A stretch of DNA of 64,000 nt from Hungatella sp. (GTDB taxonomy: Bacteria > Bacillota > Clostridia > Lachnospirales > Lachnospiraceae): assembly GCA_009712635.1 (NCBI GenBank), contig WASS01000015.1:744001-808000 (forward strand), in the 5' to 3' direction. The notes under the pieces are model-generated. The model was not told the origin of the DNA. It worked only from the letters and a program-made list of their open reading frames with translations, and searched no databases. Within the stretch, counting starts at the first letter, position 1; each line of letters starts with the position of its first letter. This document shows positions 44,360-53,772 of the stretch, in pieces. The translations under genes were made by a program, and so were the position numbers.

Positions 44360-45381
44360 ATAAAATACCCCACAAGTAGCATAAGCAGACACACAGGGAT
44401 GAATACTTTTGCAAAGAGAACCATCAGCTTCCCTTTGTCTACCGGGATCTCGCCGCATACCTTTCCTGTTTGTCCATTAATGGTGAAATAATAAATCCGA
44501 TTTTTACTTTCATCATTATAAGTAAGCGTCCACACAGGAAGAAGGGCATATTCCCATGTCTCGTCCTCTAACTTTATATCCTGATTTTCAACCCTTACAG
44601 AGTCATAAGACGAGATGCTGTTACGCAGTGTGTCAGCTGCAAAATTTCTGATTTCAGACTTTACCTCATCTGTATATTCCTGGTTTTCCATATCTCTTCG
44701 CTCTGCTACAAAACCGGAGAGATATCCCATTGTAAAAGGTTCTAATTTGTCTGTCTGAAATGGAAGTACACCCTCCACCAGTTTACGGTTTGCCTTCTTT
44801 AATGCATTGCGTGGCACAAATTTTACCGGCATGGTTCCGGACCGATTAACTTCATATGTCTTAGTCTCTGTATACCTTCTGTCACCACTTTGCCATACCC
44901 GGATCCGCTCCGCTCTCGCTTCCAGACTTCCCTGAGTGGTACAGCTATATAGAAGATAGGGAAAATAGACGCCTGTGATCTTTTCAATCTGATCCTCACT
45001 GTAAAATGCCTTGGGAATATATCGTTTCTTTTTCAGCCAGTCCCGAAAGATAGCGGTAGCTTCTTTCTTATCATAAGAAAATGGAATCACATAATCCGGA
45101 TGAAATTCCCCGCTCAGCCGCCGGGATAAGATAACCGGATTATGGCAGTAATAGCAAAAAGACGCTGCTGTGGTGCTGTCTGTTACAAGTTCAGCACCGC
45201 AGCTGGGACAAGTGTATAATAAAGTCTCTGGTTGATCCGCTGACTCTTTCTTTTCTTCCTGCATCTTTTCTTCCTGTGAAAATTCAGACAAACAGTATTC
45301 ACAGGTATACCTCTGCTTTTGAGGATTAAACTTTAACGGCCCCCCGCAGTTGGGACACTTATAAGAAATAATCCCACTCAT
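44356..45381 (-). CDS. Zinc-ribbon membrane protein (YdjG-like)
   Basis: A 341-residue protein with two N-terminal zinc ribbons: YKCPNCGGPLKF...YTCEYCLSEF (residues 7-36) and YTCPSCGAELVTDSTTAASFCYYCHN (about 56-81). A long soluble region follows and the chain ends in one membrane helix (KLMVLFAKVFIPVCLLMLLVGYFI). The layout matches B. subtilis YdjG. Its ATG overlaps the SPFH stop and its stop overlaps the TPM start, both as ATGA. It likely forms a complex with both neighbours. Confidence 0.85.
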   Translation of the reverse strand: MSGIISYKCPNCGGPLKFNPQKQRYTCEYCLSEFSQEEKMQEEKKESADQPETLLYTCPSCGAELVTDSTTAASFCYYCHNPVILSRRLSGEFHPDYVIPFSYDKKEATAIFRDWLKKKRYIPKAFYSEDQIEKITGVYFPYLLYSCTTQGSLEARAERIRVWQSGDRRYTETKTYEVNRSGTMPVKFVPRNALKKANRKLVEGVLPFQTDKLEPFTMGYLSGFVAERRDMENQEYTDEVKSEIRNFAADTLRNSISSYDSVRVENQDIKLEDETWEYALLPVWTLTYNDESKNRIYYFTINGQTGKVCGEIPVDKGKLMVLFAKVFIPVCLLMLLVGYFI

Positions 45382-46547
45382 GGCCTTGGCTTTCCGCATT
45401 CGGAGCAAAACTTACCGGTATTAACCGCTCCGCATCCACAGGTCCATGGGCCTTCCGGCTTTTTACTGCCGCAATCCGGACAGAATTTTCCTGTGTTAAC
45501 GCTGCCGCAGCTGCAGGTCCATGTTTCCTGTGTGCCTGCATTCTTTGCTGCCTGATTCATCTGCATCTGATTTGCATTGGCTGCGGAAGCAGCTCCCATA
45601 AAACCACCTGCAGTATTCATTCCCATACCCATGCCCATGAATCCTGCCAGTGAGCCATTGGCATTGCTTCCCGCTGCTTCGATTCCTCTGGCTGCCGCGC
45701 CTTGAACATAACCTTCCCGTATGCCCGGGTCACTGAGCATTGCTCCCTGATTTCTCATCTGGATTAATGATTTGGATTCTTCGTCATAGGAGATGCTTGC
45801 AATTCCCACAGACTGGATTTCAATTCCTCTACCGGCTCTCCACTGGTCATCTAACACATCTGACATGTACTGTCCCAGTTCTCTGCCCTTGGAAGCTACA
45901 TAAGAAATCCGGATTCCATCGGCAGACATCTGATTAATGGAAGACTGGAGGGCTTCTAAAAATTCCGATAAATACTGCCCGTTAATATCCTCCACCTCAA
46001 TGTGATCTGCATTCTTTGGTACAGCCTCTGCATAGAAAAGAATGGGGTCTGCTATTTTTATGGAATAAGTGCCATGAGCCCTTAAAAACAGCTCTGCATT
46101 ATAAAACTGATCGAAATAATTAATGGGATTGGGTGTGCCAAACTTGATTCCCTTGATTTCCTGCAGATTTATGAAGTAAACCTTCTGGGCAGTGGGTGTC
46201 TGACCTCCAAATCGGATCCGGTCAAAGGATTCGCTGACTGCTTCCTTTAACTGACCATTAAAAAGAGAGGGCATGGAGGAATTCTTAACGGTAAAGTATC
46301 CAGGCTCCCCTGTATAGTCAATTACCTTTCCCCCGTCAACCAGAAGCATAAACTGGTTTGGGTAAACATGAATGACGGAACCGTCTGATACCGTATTATC
46401 AGTTCCTTTTGTATTGGACCCTTTCCGAACCTTTACACCGCTGGTAAACAGGGTCTGATCTCCCATATTGCCTGCCTCTATCACTTCCAGCCACTGGTCA
46501 GCCAGTGAGCCTCCGATTGCTGAAGTCAACGCTTTTACAATTCCCAT
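45378..46547 (-). CDS. SPFH-domain protein with C-terminal zinc ribbons (YdjI-like)
   Basis: A 389-residue cytoplasmic protein: an SPFH/virion-core-like domain (about residues 25-250, with GSVIHVYPNQFMLLVDGGKVIDYTGEPG), a Gly/Met/Ala-rich linker (GFMGMGMGMNTAGGFMGA), and two CxC...CxxC zinc ribbons (TCSCGSVNTGKFCPDCG; TCGCGAVNTGKFCSECG). B. subtilis YdjI is the closest known type; it binds PspA at the membrane. It is the first gene of the three-gene coupled operon; a TATAAT lies in the 56 bases upstream. Confidence 0.88.
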   Translation of the reverse strand: MGIVKALTSAIGGSLADQWLEVIEAGNMGDQTLFTSGVKVRKGSNTKGTDNTVSDGSVIHVYPNQFMLLVDGGKVIDYTGEPGYFTVKNSSMPSLFNGQLKEAVSESFDRIRFGGQTPTAQKVYFINLQEIKGIKFGTPNPINYFDQFYNAELFLRAHGTYSIKIADPILFYAEAVPKNADHIEVEDINGQYLSEFLEALQSSINQMSADGIRISYVASKGRELGQYMSDVLDDQWRAGRGIEIQSVGIASISYDEESKSLIQMRNQGAMLSDPGIREGYVQGAAARGIEAAGSNANGSLAGFMGMGMGMNTAGGFMGAASAANANQMQMNQAAKNAGTQETWTCSCGSVNTGKFCPDCGSKKPEGPWTCGCGAVNTGKFCSECGKPRP

Positions 46548-46603
46548 TCCGATTCCTCCTTTAGATTTTTATTACATATTATACTGCACAGATGATGTCT
46601 TGG

Positions 46604-47431
46604 CTATCCCCTGCCCCGCATCATGGCAATTTCTTTTGCATATCCAGGTAAATCATTGGGTGTTTCCAGATAAAAAGGCAGATTCTTAAGACTGGGATGT
46701 TCTACGATCCGTTTTAACGCATCAAATCCAATCATTCCCTCTCCAATTGCTGCATGCCGGTCCTTATGGGAACCAAGGGGGTTTAAACTGTCATTTAGAT
46801 GTATGGCTTTCAGCCTGGAAAGGCCGATGATCCGGTCAAATTCATTTAAAACTCCATCTAAATCTCCGGCAATATCATAACCTGCGTCCCAGACATGGCA
46901 GGTATCCAGACAGACTCCCATGCATTCTTTTAACTCAACCTGATTAAGAATTTCCCGAAGCTCTTCAAACGTTCGTCCCACTTCGCTGCCTTTTCCCGAC
47001 ATGGTCTCCAAAAGAACCGTGGTTTTCTGGTCTGGTCTTAAAATCTGATTCAGCATATGGGAGATATAACGGATTCCTGTTTCTGCTCCCTGACCAGTAT
47101 GGCTTCCGGGATGAAAATTATAACAATTACCAGGAATATATTCCATTCGATCCAAATCATCTTTCATGGTATCTCTGGCCAGTTCCCTTAACCCTTCGTC
47201 CGCAGAGCATGCATTGAGGGTGTAGGGAGCGTGGGCAAGAATCCGGTTAATTTCATGCTCTTTCGCAAAAGAGAGAAAACGCCCGATATCTTCAGGATCA
47301 AGTTTTTTGGCTTTCGTTCCTCTGGGGTTTCTTGAAAAAAACTGAAATGTATCCGCACCGATCTTTACGGCTTCTTTGCCCATGGCAAGAAATCCTTTGG
47401 ATGAAGATAAGTGACAGCCGATTGTTAGCAT
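46604..47431 (-). CDS. nfo: Endonuclease IV
   Basis: Apurinic/apyrimidinic endonuclease that cuts 5' of abasic sites in base-excision repair. The 275-residue TIM-barrel protein has the trinuclear zinc ligands: [66 protein letters not shown] 47431 follows AAGGAG; an earlier in-frame start is unlikely. It ends the two-component/ABC operon and is 13 bases after the permease gene, an unexpected partner. Confidence 0.95.
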   Translation of the reverse strand: MLTIGCHLSSSKGFLAMGKEAVKIGADTFQFFSRNPRGTKAKKLDPEDIGRFLSFAKEHEINRILAHAPYTLNACSADEGLRELARDTMKDDLDRMEYIPGNCYNFHPGSHTGQGAETGIRYISHMLNQILRPDQKTTVLLETMSGKGSEVGRTFEELREILNQVELKECMGVCLDTCHVWDAGYDIAGDLDGVLNEFDRIIGLSRLKAIHLNDSLNPLGSHKDRHAAIGEGMIGFDALKRIVEHPSLKNLPFYLETPNDLPGYAKEIAMMRGRG

Positions 47432-47444
47432 AAAGATCTCCTTC

Positions 47445-48356
47445 TTATTTTTTTCTGATTCTTCTTCTCTTGGACTGACTGACACCCTTAATGGCTATCA
47501 GAATAAATATGGCTGCCAGAATAAGCTGAATCAGGATGCTTAACAGCACCCAGTTATCCATGATAAAGTTATCGGGGTGAGGTCCAAACCAGTTATTTAA
47601 ACTGCTTATCACCGGATTAACCCCCGCCTGCTTGTTGATCATCACATAAAAGGTTGCAACTGGATTTAACAATAGTAAATACAGGCAGGGACCGGAGTTT
47701 GCCTGATCTGTCACTCCATTGATACTGGAAGCATAAGAGCTGTCCATATTCATTCTTGCCATGGAAAGCATAAATATATTGACTGCATAAGTTCCTGCTG
47801 CTATAAAAACCAATACCCCGTAGCTCACCACGGTGGCTACAGTAGATCGTTTAAAAAGAGAGGAAAAACAAATTCCCATACTTCCGCAAAGAAGTGCTAC
47901 GGTCAGATAACAAAGCAGCAGCAGAAGCACATCATGAATCATTACTCCGCCATACACAAAGGAAACCGCAAGCAGAGGGAAGCTGGAAACCACCATGAGA
48001 AACATGGTACTGAAAGAAGATAAAAGCTTTCCCCATATGATTTCTGATGGCTTCATGGTTGTGGTCAGTAAAATATCAAGGGTCTGGCGTTCCCGTTCAC
48101 CGCTTATACTCCCTGCAGTGAGTGCAGGCATAATAAACATCAGCATAACAAATTCCACAACTGCCACAAATACATATAAAGTGGTAAAGGATGAATACTG
48201 GATCTCAGCTGTCAGCTTTACCCGTTCTACTACGGAATACATATTAAGCAGAATTACCAGCGCCAGTATGGAATTAAAAATCACCAGAATCAGTGCCAGC
48301 CGGAAACTTCTGGCACTGACCATAGTCTCCCGCTTATAAACCGGATTCGTTTTCAT
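47445..48356 (-). CDS. ABC-2 type transporter permease
   Basis: A 303-residue permease with about six membrane helices. It starts [29 protein letters not shown] and has the ABC-2 block [39 protein letters not shown] (about residues 75-113). It ends in a basic tail [13 protein letters not shown] 48356 lies inside the ATPase gene, overlapping it by 23 bases. It pairs with the ATPase to move an unknown substrate, probably outward. Confidence 0.88.
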   Translation of the reverse strand: MKTNPVYKRETMVSARSFRLALILVIFNSILALVILLNMYSVVERVKLTAEIQYSSFTTLYVFVAVVEFVMLMFIMPALTAGSISGERERQTLDILLTTTMKPSEIIWGKLLSSFSTMFLMVVSSFPLLAVSFVYGGVMIHDVLLLLLCYLTVALLCGSMGICFSSLFKRSTVATVVSYGVLVFIAAGTYAVNIFMLSMARMNMDSSYASSINGVTDQANSGPCLYLLLLNPVATFYVMINKQAGVNPVISSLNNWFGPHPDNFIMDNWVLLSILIQLILAAIFILIAIKGVSQSKRRRIRKK

Positions 48357-49299
48357 GTACAAGCACCGCCTTTTCTTTATCAGGATCTGTAATCTGCATA
48401 AATAAGGATTCCAGACTCCCCTGTTCCCTGCTGAATCCATGTACCATTACTTCCGCATCAATCAGCTGCTGAAGCAAAATGGCCTCATCCTGCTGGTCTC
48501 CGATAAAATTCACCCGGATATCCCCTTCCTTGACTGCAATCGTCTGCACACAGGGCTGGCTTTTTAAAATAGTAAGGGCTTTTTCCTTACTGCCCAGAAT
48601 GGAAATAACCAGAGGATTCGTAGCATTTACCCTCCTTAAAATCTCTTCCATGCTTCCGCTTAAAACCATCTTTCCCTGGTCAATGATTCCGATATCAGTA
48701 CACAGTTCAGAAAGTTCAGACAGAACATGGGAGCTGATAAAAATAGTCTTTCCCTGTTCTCTCAGTTCTTTTAGAATCTCCTTAAACTCAAACCGCGTTC
48801 TTGGATCCAGACCTGAGGCAGGCTCATCAAGTACCAGCAGGTGAGGATCATGAATCAGGGCTCTGGCCAGACAGAGGCGCTGCTTCATGCCTCTTGATAA
48901 ACTGTCTACATAGAAATCTGATTTATCCTCCAGCCCTACCTGTTCCAAAAGAGTCATATACCGGCTTCTGGCTTTTAGACCATTAATTCCGTAACAGGAA
49001 GCAAAAAACTCCATGTATTCATTGACCTTTAAGTTATCATATACTCCAAAAAAATCAGGTACATAACCGATTTCCTGCTTAAGTATATTCAAACCGTCAG
49101 ACACATCTGTCCCGTTAATTAAGACCTGACCGCTGTCTGCAAATAAAAGGCCTGTCATAATCTTAATAGCAGTGGTCTTTCCCGCACCATTGGGTCCTAC
49201 AAAACCATACAGGGATCCTTCAGGAATCATTATGTCAAGTCCGTTTAAGGCATGAAATTTGCCGAATTTTTTCTTTAAATCTTTAATCTCTAATATCAT
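48334..49299 (-). CDS. ABC transporter ATP-binding protein
   Basis: A 321-residue ATPase. Walker A GPNGAGKT (35-42), Q-loop YVPDFFGVYDNL, signature LSRGMKQRLCLARAL (the second G of LSGGQ is replaced by R), Walker B LLVLDEPASGLDP and switch ISSHVLSEL. The C-terminal 90 residues form an extra domain common in exporters of this type. Its ATG overlaps the stop of the large protein gene by four bases (ATGA). Confidence 0.92.
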   Translation of the reverse strand: MILEIKDLKKKFGKFHALNGLDIMIPEGSLYGFVGPNGAGKTTAIKIMTGLLFADSGQVLINGTDVSDGLNILKQEIGYVPDFFGVYDNLKVNEYMEFFASCYGINGLKARSRYMTLLEQVGLEDKSDFYVDSLSRGMKQRLCLARALIHDPHLLVLDEPASGLDPRTRFEFKEILKELREQGKTIFISSHVLSELSELCTDIGIIDQGKMVLSGSMEEILRRVNATNPLVISILGSKEKALTILKSQPCVQTIAVKEGDIRVNFIGDQQDEAILLQQLIDAEVMVHGFSREQGSLESLFMQITDPDKEKAVLVHENESGL

Positions 49300-51788
49300 T
49301 TATCCCTCCCCAGAACCATCAGCATGGGCAGTGTCACATACCAGTTATTTTCTACGCTGTCCTCACAGACATATTTGACTGTCAGTGTATTACCCGGTGA
49401 TAAATATGAGACCAGTTCCTTTGCTGAATATTCTGTTTTACCTGGATCCATGAGATCGTAATTACCTGTATCGTGATTGTAAAAGTACATTTTTCCTTTA
49501 AATATATTGGTATAATTCGTACTCTGACTGTTTAAAAATTCTTCGGAAGGATTTTCAAATATCAGCTTCTCCACGCTCACATCATTACCCAGAGAATATT
49601 CCAGTGCAACCGGATCCACGCCGTAGATGGCATTGGTATCTGAATAATACTGCCCGCTTACTGTTGTAGGCATTCGCATCAGCGCAGACCTGTATGTCTC
49701 ATCATCCTTTTTCAAATTTACATTGATCGCAGAGGTATACATCGTTACCCCATAGGTCTCATATCCCCCGTTTACAAGGAACTGATTGTCCTTCTGATCC
49801 TCACTGAACGCTACAATCCGTGCTTCCTGGTTGTAAAATGAGGAATACCGGTCCAGATAAAAGCTTAAAATATTGGTTCTTGAAAGAGCAAGCATATAAT
49901 CCGGATCTTCTATATCCGCCTTTGAATACTGATAGCCTCCTGTTACCCGGGCAGATACCTGGAAGGAATTGTTGATGGGATAATTGATAACAGAAATCCC
50001 ATCCAGTTGTTTGGTCTCCCCAGGCTTTAGCTCATCAATGACAACCATCTTGCCATACATGAAAATTCCCACCTTTTCCACAGAAAAAGGATATTCATTG
50101 GTAACTGTTCCATATACACTTCCATTAAACAGGGTAATTTTTGCCCACAGACCCTTCCGGTTATCATTTGAAGTCCGTTTCTTCAGTGCATAGTATTTAG
50201 GCGAAAAAGCGGCTGCATTCTGAGCCGATACTCTTGTTCCGTCTTCCCCATAGCTGATCCTTATATTATAATCTTCACTACCTGTAAACTTGGGTACGGG
50301 AGCCCTTTCATAGGACTTGCTTCTGGTAATGGGGAGAAGGTTATAAGTGGGATCTAACAGTATGGAATAAGCTCTGTTATAAGGGGTTCTCATATTGATA
50401 TAGGTATATTCATCCTCATAATTTTCTGAGTTGTCAAATATTGTGGCATAGGTAAAAAAGGTATCCCGAAACCGGGTTTTTGCACCCATAAAGTAAACCA
50501 CCACAGTAAACAGAAGAGACACAGACACAATCGCTGTCCGGTAATAACGTCTCTTGTCTTTCCGTTTTAAAATCAGATAAGTGCCAGGTCCCACCAGCAC
50601 AATATAGGTTAAAATAACGATGGAATAGAACGCAAGACCTGGAAGCTTATCCACATCTCCAGTATTAAGCATGTTCTGAACGGACCAGAACTGGCTGGAA
50701 TTGCCGCTGTATAAATAAGAAGACAGATTATTTAATCTGGTTTCTCCAAGGAGAGCCGTAAACATCTTGTCAACGTAGGAACGCTGTGTTTCGCAAAACG
50801 GAGCAATATCAACAAAGTCATAGGCTGCAACACCGACTACTCCTTTTCCCCTGACAGCAGCTGTTAAAACAGGAAACTGATCATTTGAAAGGACACCGGT
50901 TCCTCCCTTTAAAGAGATATCGGCGCAGACAAGATTCATAAAGGAATCTCCAGGACCATTGGTGGCATACTCCACTCCCATGTCCACCGATTTTTCTGCA
51001 GGTACTTCATAATCTTCATTGAGTAGATCTGACCGGAACGCATACAGCGTATCATCTGCACGGGCGCCGGTTCCAAGAAGAAGGGTTCCTCCATCCTTTA
51101 CCCATTCCATAATGGCAGATATCTGATCCTTTGAAAGCTTTCTGGTATCATAATCGGTTATGACAAGCACATCAAGCAGATCCAGACCGATCACATGATC
51201 GGGCAGCTTCTCCGCCTGCATGGGGAATGTTTTTATTTTCACAGCGCTGTAATTGACTCCCACTCCCTCCATGTAGGACAGCTTCTCCGGTTCGTCGGAC
51301 AATATACCTGCATAAAGTTCTGCCACATCTGTGGGCACGTTCATCTTTAAGCGCTTACGTATCAGTTCTGTTCCCTGGGAATCTAACAGCTTCACATATA
51401 AAATATCCGCTCTTCCCACGGGAATATCCAGAGATTTCTCTGCAGATCCCATGGCATCCAGAGTAATGGGGTAATCGTATTGATAGATGTCATAGTCGGA
51501 TTCCATCGCCTCTACACGCACCGTACCGCTAAAGGGTGATGCAGACTGGCTTTTTAGTGAGAAATTCACGGGAACATAGCGGTCTGCCTTGGCGTTTCCA
51601 TCATATCCATATGTAACTTCCATGCCGATACCGGAAGTATTCTCACCGCCATATTCTTCAGAATAGGAACTTCCCCCATTCCCTCCATTCTCCGGGCCAT
51701 TTGCGGTCATGCCGAAAACAGGCAGCAATGAGCTGCCTGCCAACGTGAGCGCCATGGCACAAATCAGGGATATCTTTCTGAGTTTCAT
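49296..51788 (-). CDS. Large membrane-anchored protein with a glutamine-amidotransferase-like domain
   Basis: An 830-residue secreted and anchored protein: signal peptide (1-26), an acidic Gly-rich linker, beta-sandwich regions, then a segment like class I glutamine-amidotransferase folds (DVLVITDYDTRKLSKDQISAIMEWVKDGGTLLLGTGA, about residues 208-245), two membrane helices (about 378-405 and 417-432) and a long extracellular C-terminal part. Such proteins accompany ABC-2 transporters and may be their extracytoplasmic component. No catalytic Cys-His-Glu triad is recognisable. The function is unknown. Confidence 0.7.
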   Translation of the reverse strand: MKLRKISLICAMALTLAGSSLLPVFGMTANGPENGGNGGSSYSEEYGGENTSGIGMEVTYGYDGNAKADRYVPVNFSLKSQSASPFSGTVRVEAMESDYDIYQYDYPITLDAMGSAEKSLDIPVGRADILYVKLLDSQGTELIRKRLKMNVPTDVAELYAGILSDEPEKLSYMEGVGVNYSAVKIKTFPMQAEKLPDHVIGLDLLDVLVITDYDTRKLSKDQISAIMEWVKDGGTLLLGTGARADDTLYAFRSDLLNEDYEVPAEKSVDMGVEYATNGPGDSFMNLVCADISLKGGTGVLSNDQFPVLTAAVRGKGVVGVAAYDFVDIAPFCETQRSYVDKMFTALLGETRLNNLSSYLYSGNSSQFWSVQNMLNTGDVDKLPGLAFYSIVILTYIVLVGPGTYLILKRKDKRRYYRTAIVSVSLLFTVVVYFMGAKTRFRDTFFTYATIFDNSENYEDEYTYINMRTPYNRAYSILLDPTYNLLPITRSKSYERAPVPKFTGSEDYNIRISYGEDGTRVSAQNAAAFSPKYYALKKRTSNDNRKGLWAKITLFNGSVYGTVTNEYPFSVEKVGIFMYGKMVVIDELKPGETKQLDGISVINYPINNSFQVSARVTGGYQYSKADIEDPDYMLALSRTNILSFYLDRYSSFYNQEARIVAFSEDQKDNQFLVNGGYETYGVTMYTSAINVNLKKDDETYRSALMRMPTTVSGQYYSDTNAIYGVDPVALEYSLGNDVSVEKLIFENPSEEFLNSQSTNYTNIFKGKMYFYNHDTGNYDLMDPGKTEYSAKELVSYLSPGNTLTVKYVCEDSVENNWYVTLPMLMVLGRDK

Positions 51789-51792
51789 TTTG

Positions 51793-52929
51793 TCACCCTA
51801 TCTTTCCAAAGTTCTCTTTATTCACATCAAAATTAGTTTTCAGTTTTACCGTAAATACAGTTCCTGATAAGTCACTGGAGACATGAATGGTTCCCCCGTG
51901 CATATCCACAATGCTTTTGGATATGGCAAGGCCAAGCCCTGTTCCTCCTGTATTGGTGGAACGGGACTGCTCCACACGGTAAAACTTGTTGAAGATCAGA
52001 GGAAGTTCTTCTTCCGGTATGACATATCCGTAGTTTACCACCTGGATGGATACAAGATCTTCGCTTCCATGTACCTTAACCAGGATCCTTTTTCCATCTG
52101 CTCCGTATTTGATTGCATTATTAATGAGATTATCAAACAGACGGGCCAGAAGATTGGCGTCTGCTGAAACGATCTGGACGGGGACATTGCTTTGCAGCTC
52201 ATAGGAAAGGTTCTTATCCATAAAACTGGGATAAAACTCCTCCAGAAGCTGGCTTAAAAGTTTTATAACATCCACTTTTGAAACGTTCATTGAAATCTTT
52301 CCGTAATTAAGCTTGGTAAATCCAAACAGATCTTCAATCAGCTTTTCCAGCCGTTTTGTCTTTACGTATGCAATCCCTATGTACTTTTTTTGCAGTTCCT
52401 GGTCAATAACTCCATCTTTGGATAAGAGCTCCAGGTAACCGATGATGGAAGTAAGCGGTGTTCGCAGGTCATGGGCAATATTGGTAATCAATTCATTCTT
52501 TGTCCGCTCTGCTTCCCGCTCTTTATCCATTAAATCTCTTAAATCTCCAACCATCTTGTTTAAACTGGCTGCCATGACAGAGAACTCATCATCTCCTTCA
52601 AGATCCACCGTTATGTTTAAATCTCCTTCAGAAATCCTCTGCATGGCATCGGAGATTCTCCCGATGTAACGCATGGATTTTTCCTGAAGCAGGAGAAACG
52701 TCACTGCGAATATGCCGATTCCAAAAACAACATAGATAATTATCACCACCACATCAAATGAGGTGAGCATCTCAAGGAACGCATTGTCCTTTTGAGTGCT
52801 CCTCATATAAGATGCAATCAGCGATATATTGGTCACCAAAAATATTTCGATCAGAACCGTTACAATGGCACTGTAAAATATATTGGCAATGACCCGGGTA
52901 TGGAAACGATGATTGATATCATTTTTCAA
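51793..52929 (-). CDS. Sensor histidine kinase
   Basis: A 378-residue kinase with two membrane helices (about 15-40 and 60-82) enclosing a very short loop, a HAMP domain (83-135), the dimerisation helix with His153 in NIAHDLRTPLTSIIGYLELL, and the ATPase domain: NLINNAIKYG, IFNKFYRVEQSRS and GTGLGLAISKSIVDMHGG. The short loop suggests it senses the membrane or a partner, such as the neighbouring ABC system. It starts 11 bases inside the end of the response regulator gene. Confidence 0.93.
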   Translation of the reverse strand: MKNDINHRFHTRVIANIFYSAIVTVLIEIFLVTNISLIASYMRSTQKDNAFLEMLTSFDVVVIIIYVVFGIGIFAVTFLLLQEKSMRYIGRISDAMQRISEGDLNITVDLEGDDEFSVMAASLNKMVGDLRDLMDKEREAERTKNELITNIAHDLRTPLTSIIGYLELLSKDGVIDQELQKKYIGIAYVKTKRLEKLIEDLFGFTKLNYGKISMNVSKVDVIKLLSQLLEEFYPSFMDKNLSYELQSNVPVQIVSADANLLARLFDNLINNAIKYGADGKRILVKVHGSEDLVSIQVVNYGYVIPEEELPLIFNKFYRVEQSRSTNTGGTGLGLAISKSIVDMHGGTIHVSSDLSGTVFTVKLKTNFDVNKENFGKIG

Positions 52930-53626
52930 TTTTGTATCCTACCCCCCAAACAGTTGTGATGATCTTGTTCTGTCTGGTGTCTTCCTTCATCTTTCCTCTC
53001 AGACGCCGGATATGTACCATTACCGTGTTATTGGCTTCATAAACCTTTTCATTCCATACTTTTTCAAATATCTCATCTGTACTGAAAACTCTTCCCGGAT
53101 TGGAAGCCAGAAGATACAGGATATCAAATTCGATGGGGGTGAGCTTAATCTCTTCTCCATATACCGTCACCTTATGATTATCCTTATTGATGGTCAGTCC
53201 CCTGATCCCTATTTCATTCTTTGCCGATTCGTTTACCGCACTGTTGGGATTAAGCTGGGTATAACGGCGCAGCTGAGATTTGACTCTTGCAGTCAGTTCC
53301 AGTGGATTAAAGGGCTTTGTCACATAATCATCTGCACCGGTTCCAAGTCCTAAAATCTTGTCTAAATCGGTTGACTTGGCACTGAGCATAATAATCGGAA
53401 TGTTGTTAGTTTCCCTGATTTTCTTACACATGGTCAGACCGTCCATTCCAGGCATCATAATGTCTAAGAGCACCAGATGAATCTGAGTCTTTGTCAGAAC
53501 CTCCAGTCCTTCTTCTGCATTGTTAGCCTTGTATACTTTATATCCGTCACTGACCAGATAAATCTCCACCAGATCCGCAATCTCTTTCTCGTCATCCACA
53601 ACCAGAATGCTTATTGTCTCGGACAT
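52919..53626 (-). CDS. OmpR family response regulator
   Basis: A 235-residue regulator: receiver domain with acidic pair Asp11-Asp12, phosphorylation site Asp55 in VLLDIMMPGMDG and Lys in YVTKPFNPLEL, then a winged-helix domain (about 130-235) with KLTPIEFDILYLLASNPGRVFSTDEIFEKVW and VMVHIRRLRGKM. It heads the operon RR-HK-large protein-ABC ATPase-permease-nfo and probably controls it. An extended -10 TGGTAAAAT lies in the upstream gap. Confidence 0.94.
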   Translation of the reverse strand: MSETISILVVDDEKEIADLVEIYLVSDGYKVYKANNAEEGLEVLTKTQIHLVLLDIMMPGMDGLTMCKKIRETNNIPIIMLSAKSTDLDKILGLGTGADDYVTKPFNPLELTARVKSQLRRYTQLNPNSAVNESAKNEIGIRGLTINKDNHKVTVYGEEIKLTPIEFDILYLLASNPGRVFSTDEIFEKVWNEKVYEANNTVMVHIRRLRGKMKEDTRQNKIITTVWGVGYKIEK

Positions 53627-53772
53627 TGAAAAATACCTCCCTTGTCGTTATGTAAGCGGCGTTCTCAAATTGAAAAAGAAAAAGCCTGCATTCATTTTAC
53701 CACAAGAAAGGTATCTTTGCCTTACTATTTTCTTACAAAAAACCTATAAAACGGTAAATCAGGAACACCCTC

